Assembly: GCA_003023695.1 (NCBI GenBank)
Contig: PXYW01000003.1
Location: 1-64,000, forward strand
Origin: Sulfobacillus benefaciens
Lineage (GTDB): Bacteria; Bacillota; Sulfobacillia; Sulfobacillales; Sulfobacillaceae
DNA length: 64,000 bases
Direction of reading: 5' to 3'
Notes under the pieces: model-generated
Database searches by the model: none
Told to the model about the DNA's origin: nothing
Seen by the model: the letters and a program-made list of their open reading frames with translations, nothing else
Translations under genes and position numbers: made by a program
Shown: one piece after another, positions 9,449 through 17,067 of the stretch
Position numbering within the stretch: position 1 is the stretch's first letter
Layout of the letters: every line of letters starts with the position of its first letter

Positions 9449-9724
9449 CTACGGGCTAGGGTGAGTCGGATAGCGGTTACGCAATTGCTGTTGGCGGTGA
9501 AAGTTGGTTAACGGCTGTTGTTGGCGATACACAGGACTGGGTCGATGCCAAGTATATAAAGAAAGAGCTGAGGAAAAAGTAATAAAGGTTGCCACTGCCA
9601 ATCCTACATGCAATGCCAACAATTTCTTAGGCAAAAACTTATGACGCCAGTCATAAACAAAAAACAGCCCTAGCCCTACCACTAAGGTAATGGCATATAT
9701 CCCGTAAGAGATGAGTAGCAACAA
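9449..9724 (-). CDS. Small membrane protein with HVGLA motif (paralog A)
   Basis: About 90 residues. Two membrane helices (about residues 2-24 and 34-56) are joined by DWRHKFLPKK, and a polar, glutamine-rich tail follows. Histidine 39 in HVGLAVATFITF matches histidine 45 of the neighbouring paralog. The start is TTG at 9722-9724 or the adjacent TTG at 9719-9721; the latter has the better six-base spacing from GGAGGGG. That ribosome site is itself one arm of a terminator-like hairpin (9726-9765), so translation may depend on whether transcription reads through from the diiron gene. Function unknown. Confidence 0.65.
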   Translation of the reverse strand: MLLLISYGIYAITLVVGLGLFFVYDWRHKFLPKKLLALHVGLAVATFITFSSALSLYTWHRPSPVYRQQQPLTNFHRQQQLRNRYPTHPSP

Positions 9725-9725
9725 A

Positions 9726-9765
9726 AACCCCTCCGAGCAGGATGGTGCCCATTTAACGAGGGGTT
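9726..9765 (-). terminator. Terminator/attenuator hairpin overlapping the ribosome site of the next gene
   Basis: On the minus strand AACCCCTC (9758-9765) pairs with GAGGGGTT (9726-9733) over a 24-base loop and runs into TTTGTTG. It lies just after the stop codon of the diiron gene. The 3' arm contains the GGAGGGG that serves the following gene, so the hairpin would both end transcription and hide the ribosome site. Confidence 0.5.
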
Positions 9766-9773
9766 CATGCGCT

Positions 9774-10526
9774 TTAGCTTTCTGATATTAGCCCTAATCG
9801 TCGTGCCCAGATTTCTGTGTCATCCCAAAGCTCCCTGATAAAGTCCTCAGGAGACCAGTCTAAAGTTTCCATGGGTGCTTGGAGCCGTGTACCCAACTTC
9901 TCCATGACGCGAAAAAGGTCGTCCCGTAGCACCAAAAGATTTTTCCGACCTTCCTCATCTAACGTCGGCAATACCCGAGTTAGATAGCGGTCCGAGAAAG
10001 CCTGATGGCGTGCCTCATCCTGAAGAGTCCGACGGGATAGCCTTCCCACCACGGTATCCGGAAATCTCCTAGCAAAACCTCCATAGAATGTTTTGGCAAA
10101 CAAGTCACTGATCAGTATCCCCCAGACCCACTGGACCGGATCGCGTTCTTGAAGCAATCGTGCTTGGTAACGCCACATCTCAGGAACCCGGCGGCTTGCC
10201 AGAGGCTCAATACCGAGCGTGCGATATAATCGGTTTAAATTTTGAAAATGCCGGGCTTCGTCCAATCCCATACTAGAGAGGTACATTGCCGGCTCTGCTT
10301 GACCAGAATTCAAAATCATCGGGAGTACCGCACTCACACCAAGCATTGCTGTCTGTTCTCCCAGGTAGACGGGTGTCATGACTTGACCAAGGGCTTCGCG
10401 ATGGTCCTGCCGCAATCCTTCGACGGCGCCCCAATCGATTTGATCCTGTGTCCATTGGCCTTTAATACCTTTTTCGAACAACCTTAAAAATCCTTCATCG
10501 GATAAGGTTGGGTCTACTTGTATCAC
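9774..10526 (-). CDS. Ferritin-like diiron protein, ribonucleotide-reductase R2-like fold
   Basis: A 250-residue, largely helical protein with a diiron ligand pattern: glutamate 57 (YLGEQTAM), glutamate 90 and histidine 93 (GLDEARHFQ), and glutamate 171 and histidine 174 (LQDEARHQAF). The third-helix position that normally carries glutamate seems to be filled by aspartate 141 (ISDLFAKTF). The size is below class I R2 subunits, and no radical-transfer tail or partner R1 gene is present, so deoxyribonucleotide synthesis is unlikely. An oxidase or oxygenase role is inferred. The start is a GTG preceded by GGGAGGCG. Downstream lie two tandem small membrane proteins, suggesting a membrane-linked redox unit. 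The exact subfamily is not resolved. Confidence 0.78.
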   Translation of the reverse strand: MIQVDPTLSDEGFLRLFEKGIKGQWTQDQIDWGAVEGLRQDHREALGQVMTPVYLGEQTAMLGVSAVLPMILNSGQAEPAMYLSSMGLDEARHFQNLNRLYRTLGIEPLASRRVPEMWRYQARLLQERDPVQWVWGILISDLFAKTFYGGFARRFPDTVVGRLSRRTLQDEARHQAFSDRYLTRVLPTLDEEGRKNLLVLRDDLFRVMEKLGTRLQAPMETLDWSPEDFIRELWDDTEIWARRLGLISES

Positions 10527-10896
10527 TACACACGCCTCCCAGTATTTCTACGCCAAAACTATCTCGCCCTGACTCCAAATGATAGGGTCTAATGGTCCAA
10601 AATCAAGGGCCATTAGACGCATTTTCGTATCGGGGTTATCCGATACCGGTTGCAAGTCAGCCGACACCCTGCTAAAAAGCCAGCCTGGACGGCCCGACAT
10701 TAGCCCGTACCGCACGATTTGAGCGACGGCATGGGCCGTACCACGACGTTGTTAACCGTTCAGCATTCCCTCTGCTCCACGGTTGACATCATTCGCTTCT
10801 TGACGCATGATTTTACCAGATAATCAATGGTAATTCATACACTAAACCCCGAAACTTATACATCCAACATGATACCCATCCGTCCATCGCTCTAGG
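10527..10896. promoter_or_regulatory. Intergenic region with two consecutive stem-loops upstream of the diiron gene
   Basis: GTCTAATGGTCC at 10587-10598 pairs with GGGCCATTAGAC at 10607-10618 (12 pairs, one G-U). Directly after it GTATCGG at 10627-10633 pairs perfectly with CCGATAC at 10640-10646. They lie 60-120 bases before the start of the minus-strand diiron gene and could be operators or leader-RNA structures. No gene is visible in the rest of this 370-base gap. Confidence 0.45.
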
Positions 10897-11817
10897 TCAC
10901 GGACTAGCGACGGCAAATAAGGGCTCGCCCGCATTAATGGCAAGGGAGGTGACCACAAATAGCACAACGCCATCTTGAGGCACCCTAATTTCTTCTATGA
11001 TATCTCCGAAAGGATTTCGGACCACTCCCGCAACTACCCCTACGCGCACCACATCCCCAGCTTGGATGCTCCGGTAAAAAAGCCCGGTAGCTGGAGAATC
11101 TACCCAGGCAAACTGATGCAAGATATGACTTTGTGAAACGCTGTCTAATTTCTCGGCAACCATTTCTAAATAACGCAAGACATTTTCTAGGCCCCTCAGA
11201 TGCGTTGTTACTGCACCTTCGTCCACCTGAGCTAATTGGCCAGCTTCCGCCAAAATCGACGGTATCCCCATCCGAGCGCCAGCGGCATAGGTCCCTCCTC
11301 CAATCGCAGCACTCTGCAAAATGTAATCAATACCATAGATCTGCGCCATGGCTTTTGACCGCGAAACCACTCTGGGATCCCCTTGATCCGAAAAAATGAC
11401 AAACGGAACCAGGGCCTCATGGATGTCTCCCGCATGCATATCCACCCAGTAATCAGCGGTACTAGCCAACCTGCTGATAGCGAAGGCAATCCGTTCCGAT
11501 ACAGTGCCGTTGGCAACACCGGGAAATACCCGGTTCAGGTTTTTTCCGTCGCGGGGCACCACATACTGTGATTTAGCAAAAAAAGATAGAGGATTGGTCA
11601 GGTGCACAACCAACACCTGGCCTTTTATGCGCTCAGCTTCCAGTGCACTGGCAAAGCGGATCGCAGCCTCAATGGGAGCGTATTCTCCTCCGTGCACGCC
11701 GGCCGTCACCAATAGGGTCGGTCCGGCCATTATCCCATCAACCCGCGTCAGGGGCAGTACTACATCGGTGCCAGGTACTGTGAGATAATCTCGAATCTTT
11801 CTTCCAATATCAGCCAT
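10897..11817 (-). CDS. Succinylglutamate desuccinylase/aspartoacylase-family zinc hydrolase
   Basis: A 306-residue member of the M14-like AstE/AspA family, zinc enzymes that remove acyl groups from amino acids or amides. Zinc ligands are seen in AGVHGGEYAPIEAA (HxxE) and in YWVDMHAGDIHE. The substrate arginine/asparagine pair is in DGKNLNRVFPG, and the likely catalytic glutamate is in GIPSILAEAGQ. The C-terminal third forms the small beta domain seen in this family. ATG at 11815-11817 follows GAGGAGGTGG. It stands alone and diverges from the MarR-ABC operon. The natural substrate cannot be read, and ectoine-type or N-acyl-amino-acid deacylation are both possible. Confidence 0.8.
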   Translation of the reverse strand: MADIGRKIRDYLTVPGTDVVLPLTRVDGIMAGPTLLVTAGVHGGEYAPIEAAIRFASALEAERIKGQVLVVHLTNPLSFFAKSQYVVPRDGKNLNRVFPGVANGTVSERIAFAISRLASTADYWVDMHAGDIHEALVPFVIFSDQGDPRVVSRSKAMAQIYGIDYILQSAAIGGGTYAAGARMGIPSILAEAGQLAQVDEGAVTTHLRGLENVLRYLEMVAEKLDSVSQSHILHQFAWVDSPATGLFYRSIQAGDVVRVGVVAGVVRNPFGDIIEEIRVPQDGVVLFVVTSLAINAGEPLFAVASP

Positions 11818-11875
11818 GAGTCATGCCACCTCCTCGTCGCTACTTTTCGTTGCCCACATAAACATTTCCTGTTTA

Positions 11876-11925
11876 GATTAGCCTAATCGCGACAACTTGA
11901 CATAGTACGGATAAACTAATATTTT
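11876..11925 (+). promoter_or_regulatory. Promoter and operator-like palindrome before the MarR-ABC operon
   Basis: TTGACA at 11897-11902 and TATTTT at 11920-11925 are 17 bases apart. Just upstream GATTAG and CTAATC form a six-base inverted repeat around one base (11876-11888), a good size and place for MarR autoregulation and also close to the divergent hydrolase gene. Confidence 0.5.
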
Positions 11926-11939
11926 GTATATACGAAGGA

Positions 11940-12419
11940 TTGGTGAATGCGATGGATTCGCTAAGTGCCAAAGAGGCCACTGATCGGTTGGTTTCCATAC
12001 AAAACTTGTTTCGGGTGATGATGGAACGACGGCCACGGAAGCCAGAAAGACGGCTCACCCGACTGCAAAGATTTTTGCTCATAACCATTGCACGGCAGGG
12101 GCCCTTATCTATGTCGCAACTCGGTCAGATACTCGATGTTAGTCAGACGACGATCAGCCAGTTTGTCGGAACCCTGGAATCTCAGGGTTGGATCGTCCGC
12201 GATTTCGATCCCAATGATCGGCGGCGCCATCTTGTTGCGATGACCACAAAAGGCCAAAACCTCGTTGAGCAAATTCAAATGACCCATCATCACTATGTCG
12301 AACGTATTTTGTCAGAACTTACCGCGCAAGAACGGGCTCAATTGGTCGCCATAGCCGAGCATATCGCATCAGTTCTTGCGAGTACGCCCGACTTGCTAAA
12401 GGAGGACGCGGGTTTATGA
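11940..12419 (+). CDS. MarR-family transcriptional regulator
   Basis: About 155-159 residues. The winged-helix core spans about residues 40-125 with recognition helix QLGQILDVSQTTISQFVGTL and a wing at DPNDRRRHLVAMT. The start is uncertain: TTG 11940, GTG 11943 and ATG 11952 are all in frame behind GAAGGA. It overlaps the ABC ATPase gene by four bases (ATGA), so the three genes form one operon. The usual role would be a repressor relieved by a small aromatic or toxic ligand that the exporter then removes. Confidence 0.85.
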   Translation: MVNAMDSLSAKEATDRLVSIQNLFRVMMERRPRKPERRLTRLQRFLLITIARQGPLSMSQLGQILDVSQTTISQFVGTLESQGWIVRDFDPNDRRRHLVAMTTKGQNLVEQIQMTHHHYVERILSELTAQERAQLVAIAEHIASVLASTPDLLKEDAGL

Positions 12420-13165
12420 TTCAAGACATCAATCACCCAATTATTGAAACACATCAATTACGCCGTCGCTACGGGCGGGGAGATGCCGCGATGGATGGAT
12501 TGGCGGGAGTGGATTTGACTGTTAGACGCGGCGAGATGGTCGCCTTGATGGGCCCATCGGGAAGTGGCAAATCAACATTAATGCAAATTTTAGGGTTGCT
12601 GGACCGTCCAACTTCTGGAAGCTACTATTTGAATGGTACCGATGTGAGCCGACTCACAACGGCAGAGCAGGCCGAATTGCGAGGTCGGCGCTTAGGCTTT
12701 GTATTTCAAGGGATCTATTTGCTGCCGCGTCTCAATGCTATCCGTAATGTGGAGTTGCCCATGGTGTATGCAAGGTTTCCTGCTAATGAAAGAAAACATC
12801 GCGCTTTAGAAAGTCTTTCTCGGGTGGGTCTCGCTGAATTGGCAAATCGGCGCCCTAACCAACTATCCGGCGGTCAGGCGCAAAGGGTCGCAATCGCCCG
12901 CGCAGTAGCTCCAGGACCAGATTTGTTGCTAGCGGACGAACCCACTGGAGCTTTGGATCGCGCATCCGGCCGTGAGGTCCTAGCGCTATTTCAATACCTC
13001 AATGACGACCTGGGTCTAACTATTGTTATCGTCACCCACGATCCCTTGGTAGGGCGGCACGCAAGACGAATCGTGGAACTTGAAGACGGTCGCATTATTT
13101 CCGATACCCCGGTGAATGAGAAAGACAGAATCGTCGCAGAGCATCCCCTGGAGGTGATTCGATGA
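12416..13165 (+). CDS. ABC transporter ATPase, MacB/LolD type
   Basis: A 249-residue nucleotide-binding subunit. Walker A GPSGSGKST is at about residues 46-54, the signature LSGGQAQRVAIARA follows, and Walker B is LLLADEPTGALD. The PTGALD ending and the length are typical of the MacB/LolD/FtsE group. Translation is coupled by four-base overlaps to MarR before it and to the permease after it, with AAGGAGG about ten bases upstream. The complex probably exports a peptide, antibiotic or other amphiphile, or works by transmembrane mechanotransmission. No membrane-fusion (MacA) gene is present. Confidence 0.9.
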   Translation: MIQDINHPIIETHQLRRRYGRGDAAMDGLAGVDLTVRRGEMVALMGPSGSGKSTLMQILGLLDRPTSGSYYLNGTDVSRLTTAEQAELRGRRLGFVFQGIYLLPRLNAIRNVELPMVYARFPANERKHRALESLSRVGLAELANRRPNQLSGGQAQRVAIARAVAPGPDLLLADEPTGALDRASGREVLALFQYLNDDLGLTIVIVTHDPLVGRHARRIVELEDGRIISDTPVNEKDRIVAEHPLEVIR

Positions 13166-14361
13166 ATGCATTCTCTATTGCTTTGGATTCCATTTGGGCC
13201 CATCGCCTCCGTAGCGCATTGACGGCTTTGGGCATCGTAATTGGGGTCTTTGCTGTGGTCACTTTGACTTCCTTGGGAAGCGGGGTGCGTTCCTATGTAA
13301 GCGGACAATTTAGTTCGTTCGGCGCAACGTTAATAACCGTGACCCCGGCGTTGCCCCATGCCAGTGGTGCAAAACCCCATTTTGGCAGAGGACCCAACAA
13401 CAATTTTGTTAACGTTCCCAGTACCCTCACCATTACCGATGCAAACGCCATTACGCTAGCACACTCGCCCGACATTTCCCAGGTTGCGCCGGTCGCTGTG
13501 TTGCCAGTCACCGTATCCCCAACCCCACGCGGATCCTCGGGTTTAGCAGCGACTGGTACCACCGCCTCGTATTTTAAGGCCGAACAGCTTTCATTTGCCG
13601 CTGGTCGCTTCACTCAAACTGGAGCGGTTCTAGGCTCTTCTGCCCTGCATACCTTGTTCCCGGGGGTAAAAAATCCGATTGGCCGCACCATTTATGTGGG
13701 GCAGGCTCCCATACCGGTGACCGGTGTGTTGCATGCGGCCTCTGGTTTATTAAGCAAAGCCGCCAACAACACTATTTTTGTTGATGTTTCCAAGGGACTA
13801 CAAATATCTGATCTTCATAATATTTCCGAGATATTAGTGGCTGCTTCCGGCAATTCAGCGGTCAATGGGGCCGGTCAAGTCATCACCCGCGTGATGAGCC
13901 TTCGGCACCCCTCCGGCGATTTTACTGTCACTAAGGACACCCAGATCCTAAAGACGATCAATAGCACCTTGTCTACCATCACGACATTTCTTAGCGGTCT
14001 CGCAGCAATCTCGTTGCTCGTTGGAGGAATTGGGATTATGAACATAATGCTGGTGACCGTCACCGAACGTTTTCGAGAAATAGGCATCCGCAAAGCCCTT
14101 GGAGCCCGCGACAGTGATATCCTGGTCCAGTTTTTGGCCGAGTCTGTTCTTTTGTCTTTATTAGGAGGCGCGATCGGAGTCCTGCTTTCTGCACTGGCAA
14201 GTCACATGATTGGGCAGTTAGCCGGATTTCCGGCAGGTCTTACTCTGGATGCTGTAGCACTGGCTGTCGGATTCTCGCTTCTAGTCGGCATTGTGTTTGG
14301 GGTAATTCCGGCCTTTCGAGCTGCTCGCCTAATGCCCGCTGAGGCGCTTCGTACCGAGTAA
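13162..14361 (+). CDS. ABC transporter permease, MacB type (MacB_PCD-FtsX)
   Basis: A 399-residue permease. One N-terminal helix contains RSALTALGIVIGVFAVV, the MacB signature. A large outside domain covers about residues 45-265, and three C-terminal FtsX-like helices include SLLVGGIGIMNIMLVTVTER and REIGIRKALGARD. GGAGGTGATTCG precedes the ATG. It partners with the ATPase encoded just upstream. A serine/threonine-rich outer domain and the lack of a MacA partner suit a single-membrane Gram-positive cell. Confidence 0.9.
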   Translation: MNAFSIALDSIWAHRLRSALTALGIVIGVFAVVTLTSLGSGVRSYVSGQFSSFGATLITVTPALPHASGAKPHFGRGPNNNFVNVPSTLTITDANAITLAHSPDISQVAPVAVLPVTVSPTPRGSSGLAATGTTASYFKAEQLSFAAGRFTQTGAVLGSSALHTLFPGVKNPIGRTIYVGQAPIPVTGVLHAASGLLSKAANNTIFVDVSKGLQISDLHNISEILVAASGNSAVNGAGQVITRVMSLRHPSGDFTVTKDTQILKTINSTLSTITTFLSGLAAISLLVGGIGIMNIMLVTVTERFREIGIRKALGARDSDILVQFLAESVLLSLLGGAIGVLLSALASHMIGQLAGFPAGLTLDAVALAVGFSLLVGIVFGVIPAFRAARLMPAEALRTE

Positions 14362-14527
14362 TCCATATGATGGCAGAAATCTCAAAGTCTTGATTCTCCG
14401 ATGACTTTACGATATCCTAAAAAAATCCAGGAAAATGACTCGGAATCCTCTACGTGGAGGTAAAACACGTCATCGAATTATCGTGCTATTCGGTGCATAC
14501 CAGGGCGTAACTCCCAATTGGCACTGA

Positions 14528-14563
14528 TCGGCCATTTCCCGTAAGGGCCGAACAGAATTTTTT
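14528..14563 (+). terminator. Rho-independent terminator after the MarR-ABC operon
   Basis: TCGGCC (14528-14533) pairs with GGCCGA (14546-14551) and is followed by ACAGAATTTTTT with six T at 14558-14563. It lies in the 278-base gap after the permease. Confidence 0.6.
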
Positions 14564-14639
14564 CTCCTGTGGCCCTTTTTCCCCTTTCCTGTCACATATT
14601 CCGGCATTTTCCCGGATCCTTTCCCAAGGAGCGTGAGCT

Positions 14640-15137
14640 ATGACTATCGGGCATTTACGACGCGTCATTGCGCGTCAAGAAAAATATCGCAGTCAATTAA
14701 TCGAAGAGTTACACCGCGATGCGGTTGTCCCCGAAGGGGTGGACGCACCTCCGTTCGACGACCAGGAACGCAACCGGGCACTTCTTCATGACCTTAATGT
14801 GCTATTACAGCAAAAGCAGAGCTTAATGGCAGCCAACATTGCAACCATGGTAACAATAGACGGTGAAGAGCTATCATTGTACCAAGCGCGCTTAAAGGCA
14901 GAAGCTCTACGACAACTCGCAAACCAATGGGAAAACATTGCCAAAGAGGGAGTCGGACCCAGGGGTCGACCTTGGATGGGGGCTCCTGAAAAACCACCTG
15001 TCAGACAGGTTTCCATTACCACTGCGCGTCAGCATGCCCACAACCTTATGACTTGGGCTGACAAGATTTCAGACGCCATCGAGTGGGCTAACTGGCATTC
15101 TAATGTGTCAATCCCAGAACCGAATACCGAGGCATAG
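14640..15137 (+). CDS. Helical coiled-coil protein, possibly DIP1984-like
   Basis: A 165-residue soluble protein, rich in charged residues and predicted mostly helical. The N-terminal 35 residues and the NVLLQQKQSLMAANIAT and ARLKAEALRQLANQWE stretches look like coiled coils. The C-terminal ISDAIEWANWHSNV recalls the ending of DIP1984/septicolysin-type proteins, but that comparison is from memory and weak. AAGGAG lies nine bases before the ATG. It sits alone between two ABC systems. Function unknown. Confidence 0.6.
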   Translation: MTIGHLRRVIARQEKYRSQLIEELHRDAVVPEGVDAPPFDDQERNRALLHDLNVLLQQKQSLMAANIATMVTIDGEELSLYQARLKAEALRQLANQWENIAKEGVGPRGRPWMGAPEKPPVRQVSITTARQHAHNLMTWADKISDAIEWANWHSNVSIPEPNTEA

Positions 15138-15315
15138 ACCTTTCCACGATTAAGGCCATGGACCTCCACAACATGGAAACCCATGGCCTCCGCGATATCG
15201 TCAAAAACTTCGCCGGAGTAAAAATTACAATTCAAATCCAGGTATAATGGATGTTATGGCCATACAGTGACAAGACTGGGGTTTTTGCCTGGCATGGAAA
15301 ACGAGGTGTCTCGCC

Positions 15316-17067
15316 GTGTGGAAACAACCATTGGTGACTGATTTCTTCAAAAAGTATCGCTGGCAATATATTATGGCCGTCGTTGCGGTGGGAATATCAA
15401 AAATCATACAAGTTCAGATTCCCAATATCATCGGCAATTTGATTAATCAATTTCGATTAGGAATTACGGTTCGGTTGATTCAGCATTATGCAGGTGAACT
15501 AGCCGTTGTGTCTATTGGCTATGTCTTGCTATTTGGTTTAGGCCAATTCACTGTGGGAAAGTTGGCACGCATTTTTGAAGCACACCTCCGGCAACGGCTG
15601 TTTTCGCATTGGGAACTATTAGAAACCCAATATTTTCAAAAACATACCGTCGGGGATTTGCTGTCCCATGTCTTGAATGATGTTCCCGCTGTACGGCAAG
15701 CTATGGCTGGCGGCATTAGCCAAATATTACAAGCAGTATTTTTGTTTTTGGCCACGTTAGCTATGACGGTGACCAAAATTAACTGGGTCTTAACAGCGGC
15801 TAGTCTCATCCCCCTACTATTGATTCCCGCGGTGGTTGTTCGGCTTGGGCCAAAGATACGCCGCCAATCACGTCTCGTGCAGGAGTCCTTATCCGAGATG
15901 TCCGACATGGCAGAAGAAAGTTTGCAAAGTATTCGGCTGATAAAATCCACGGCCAACGAACCGATCGAAACCAAGCGATTCACTGATAAGACAGATGCAA
16001 TATATGACCGTTCCATGGATTTGGTGCGCTTAAACACCACCTTTCAGGCCCTCATCCCACTTTTAACCGGTATCAGTTTTGCCATTGCCCTAGTCTTTGG
16101 CGGAGAATTAACCCTGACTCACAAAATCTCTCTGGGGTCTTTCGTTGCCTTTACCGTGTATCTCAGCATGCTAGTCCGTCCCTTAATGCAATTCGGCAAT
16201 GTGATCAACATTTTTCAAAACTCTTCGGCATCGTTGATGCGCATCGATACCTTACTTAAAGCGCAGCCGGAAATCACTGACCCTGATTCCCCTCGATCCA
16301 TGCCATCACATCCATCAGTAGCGATACAAGACTTGACCTTTCAATACCCGCATGCCACCAAACCAGCCTTGCGGCATATCACCCTAAGGGTCCCTGCCGG
16401 TTCCACCCTGGGCATAGTGGGCCACACGGGATCAGGCAAGACGACCTTATGCAGTTTACTTTTACGTGAGTTAGATCCCGAGCCAGGCACAATATTCATC
16501 GGTGGTGTGGACATTCGTGAGTTGAGTCGGGCGGATCTGCGGGAACATGTAGCGTATGTACCACAAGACGGCTTTTTGTTCTCCTTTCCGGTTGGAGATA
16601 ATATTGGCTTCCCTCTTGCCGACAGCAATCCCGCGTTAGTCACCGAAGCCGCCAACAAAGCGCGAATTCTTACTACTATCCAAAATATGCCCCGAGGATT
16701 TGCCACCATAGTTGGCGAACGCGGCATCAACTTATCCGGGGGCCAGCGTCAAAGAGTCGCCATCGCCCGAGCCCTGGTGAAGATGGACGCCAAAATCTTG
16801 ATCTTGGACGACAGTCTAAGCGCGGTCGACAATCGTACCGAATCTTCGATTTTAGCAGCATTGCAAGAACTTAGGCGGAAAAACCAAACGACCACCATTA
16901 TCATTAGCCACAAGTTATCTTCGTTACGCGATGCGGACCACATTCTAGTCCTTGAAGACGGAATGATGGCTGAATATGGAACCCCTAAAGACCTGCTTTC
17001 CCGCCAGGGAAGTATTTATTCTCATCTGTATCGCATTCAAACCCAAGGAGGCGCTCATCTTGGCTAA
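15316..17067 (+). CDS. ABC exporter half-transporter with degenerate catalytic site (subunit 1)
   Basis: 583 residues: a six-helix exporter membrane domain (about 1-310) and an ATPase domain. Walker A is GHTGSGKTT, the signature is the canonical LSGGQRQRVAIARA, and Walker B reads ILILDDSLSAVD, with aspartate in place of the catalytic glutamate. That pattern is known for the non-hydrolysing partner of heterodimeric exporters such as TM287/288 and BmrCD. The GTG at 15316 follows GAGGTG. The last eight bases overlap the TTG start of the second subunit, so the two should be made together. Likely a multidrug or lipid exporter. Confidence 0.9.
   Translation: MWKQPLVTDFFKKYRWQYIMAVVAVGISKIIQVQIPNIIGNLINQFRLGITVRLIQHYAGELAVVSIGYVLLFGLGQFTVGKLARIFEAHLRQRLFSHWELLETQYFQKHTVGDLLSHVLNDVPAVRQAMAGGISQILQAVFLFLATLAMTVTKINWVLTAASLIPLLLIPAVVVRLGPKIRRQSRLVQESLSEMSDMAEESLQSIRLIKSTANEPIETKRFTDKTDAIYDRSMDLVRLNTTFQALIPLLTGISFAIALVFGGELTLTHKISLGSFVAFTVYLSMLVRPLMQFGNVINIFQNSSASLMRIDTLLKAQPEITDPDSPRSMPSHPSVAIQDLTFQYPHATKPALRHITLRVPAGSTLGIVGHTGSGKTTLCSLLLRELDPEPGTIFIGGVDIRELSRADLREHVAYVPQDGFLFSFPVGDNIGFPLADSNPALVTEAANKARILTTIQNMPRGFATIVGERGINLSGGQRQRVAIARALVKMDAKILILDDSLSAVDNRTESSILAALQELRRKNQTTTIIISHKLSSLRDADHILVLEDGMMAEYGTPKDLLSRQGSIYSHLYRIQTQGGAHLG

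Noticed and set aside
9774-10526. Ribonucleotide reductase small subunit or R2lox
   Set aside because: Too short, no large-subunit gene nearby, and the third carboxylate position is aspartate; only the fold is claimed.
10770-10830. TTGACA/TTGACG boxes as a plus-strand promoter
   Set aside because: No matching -10 box at proper spacing and no plus-strand gene downstream.
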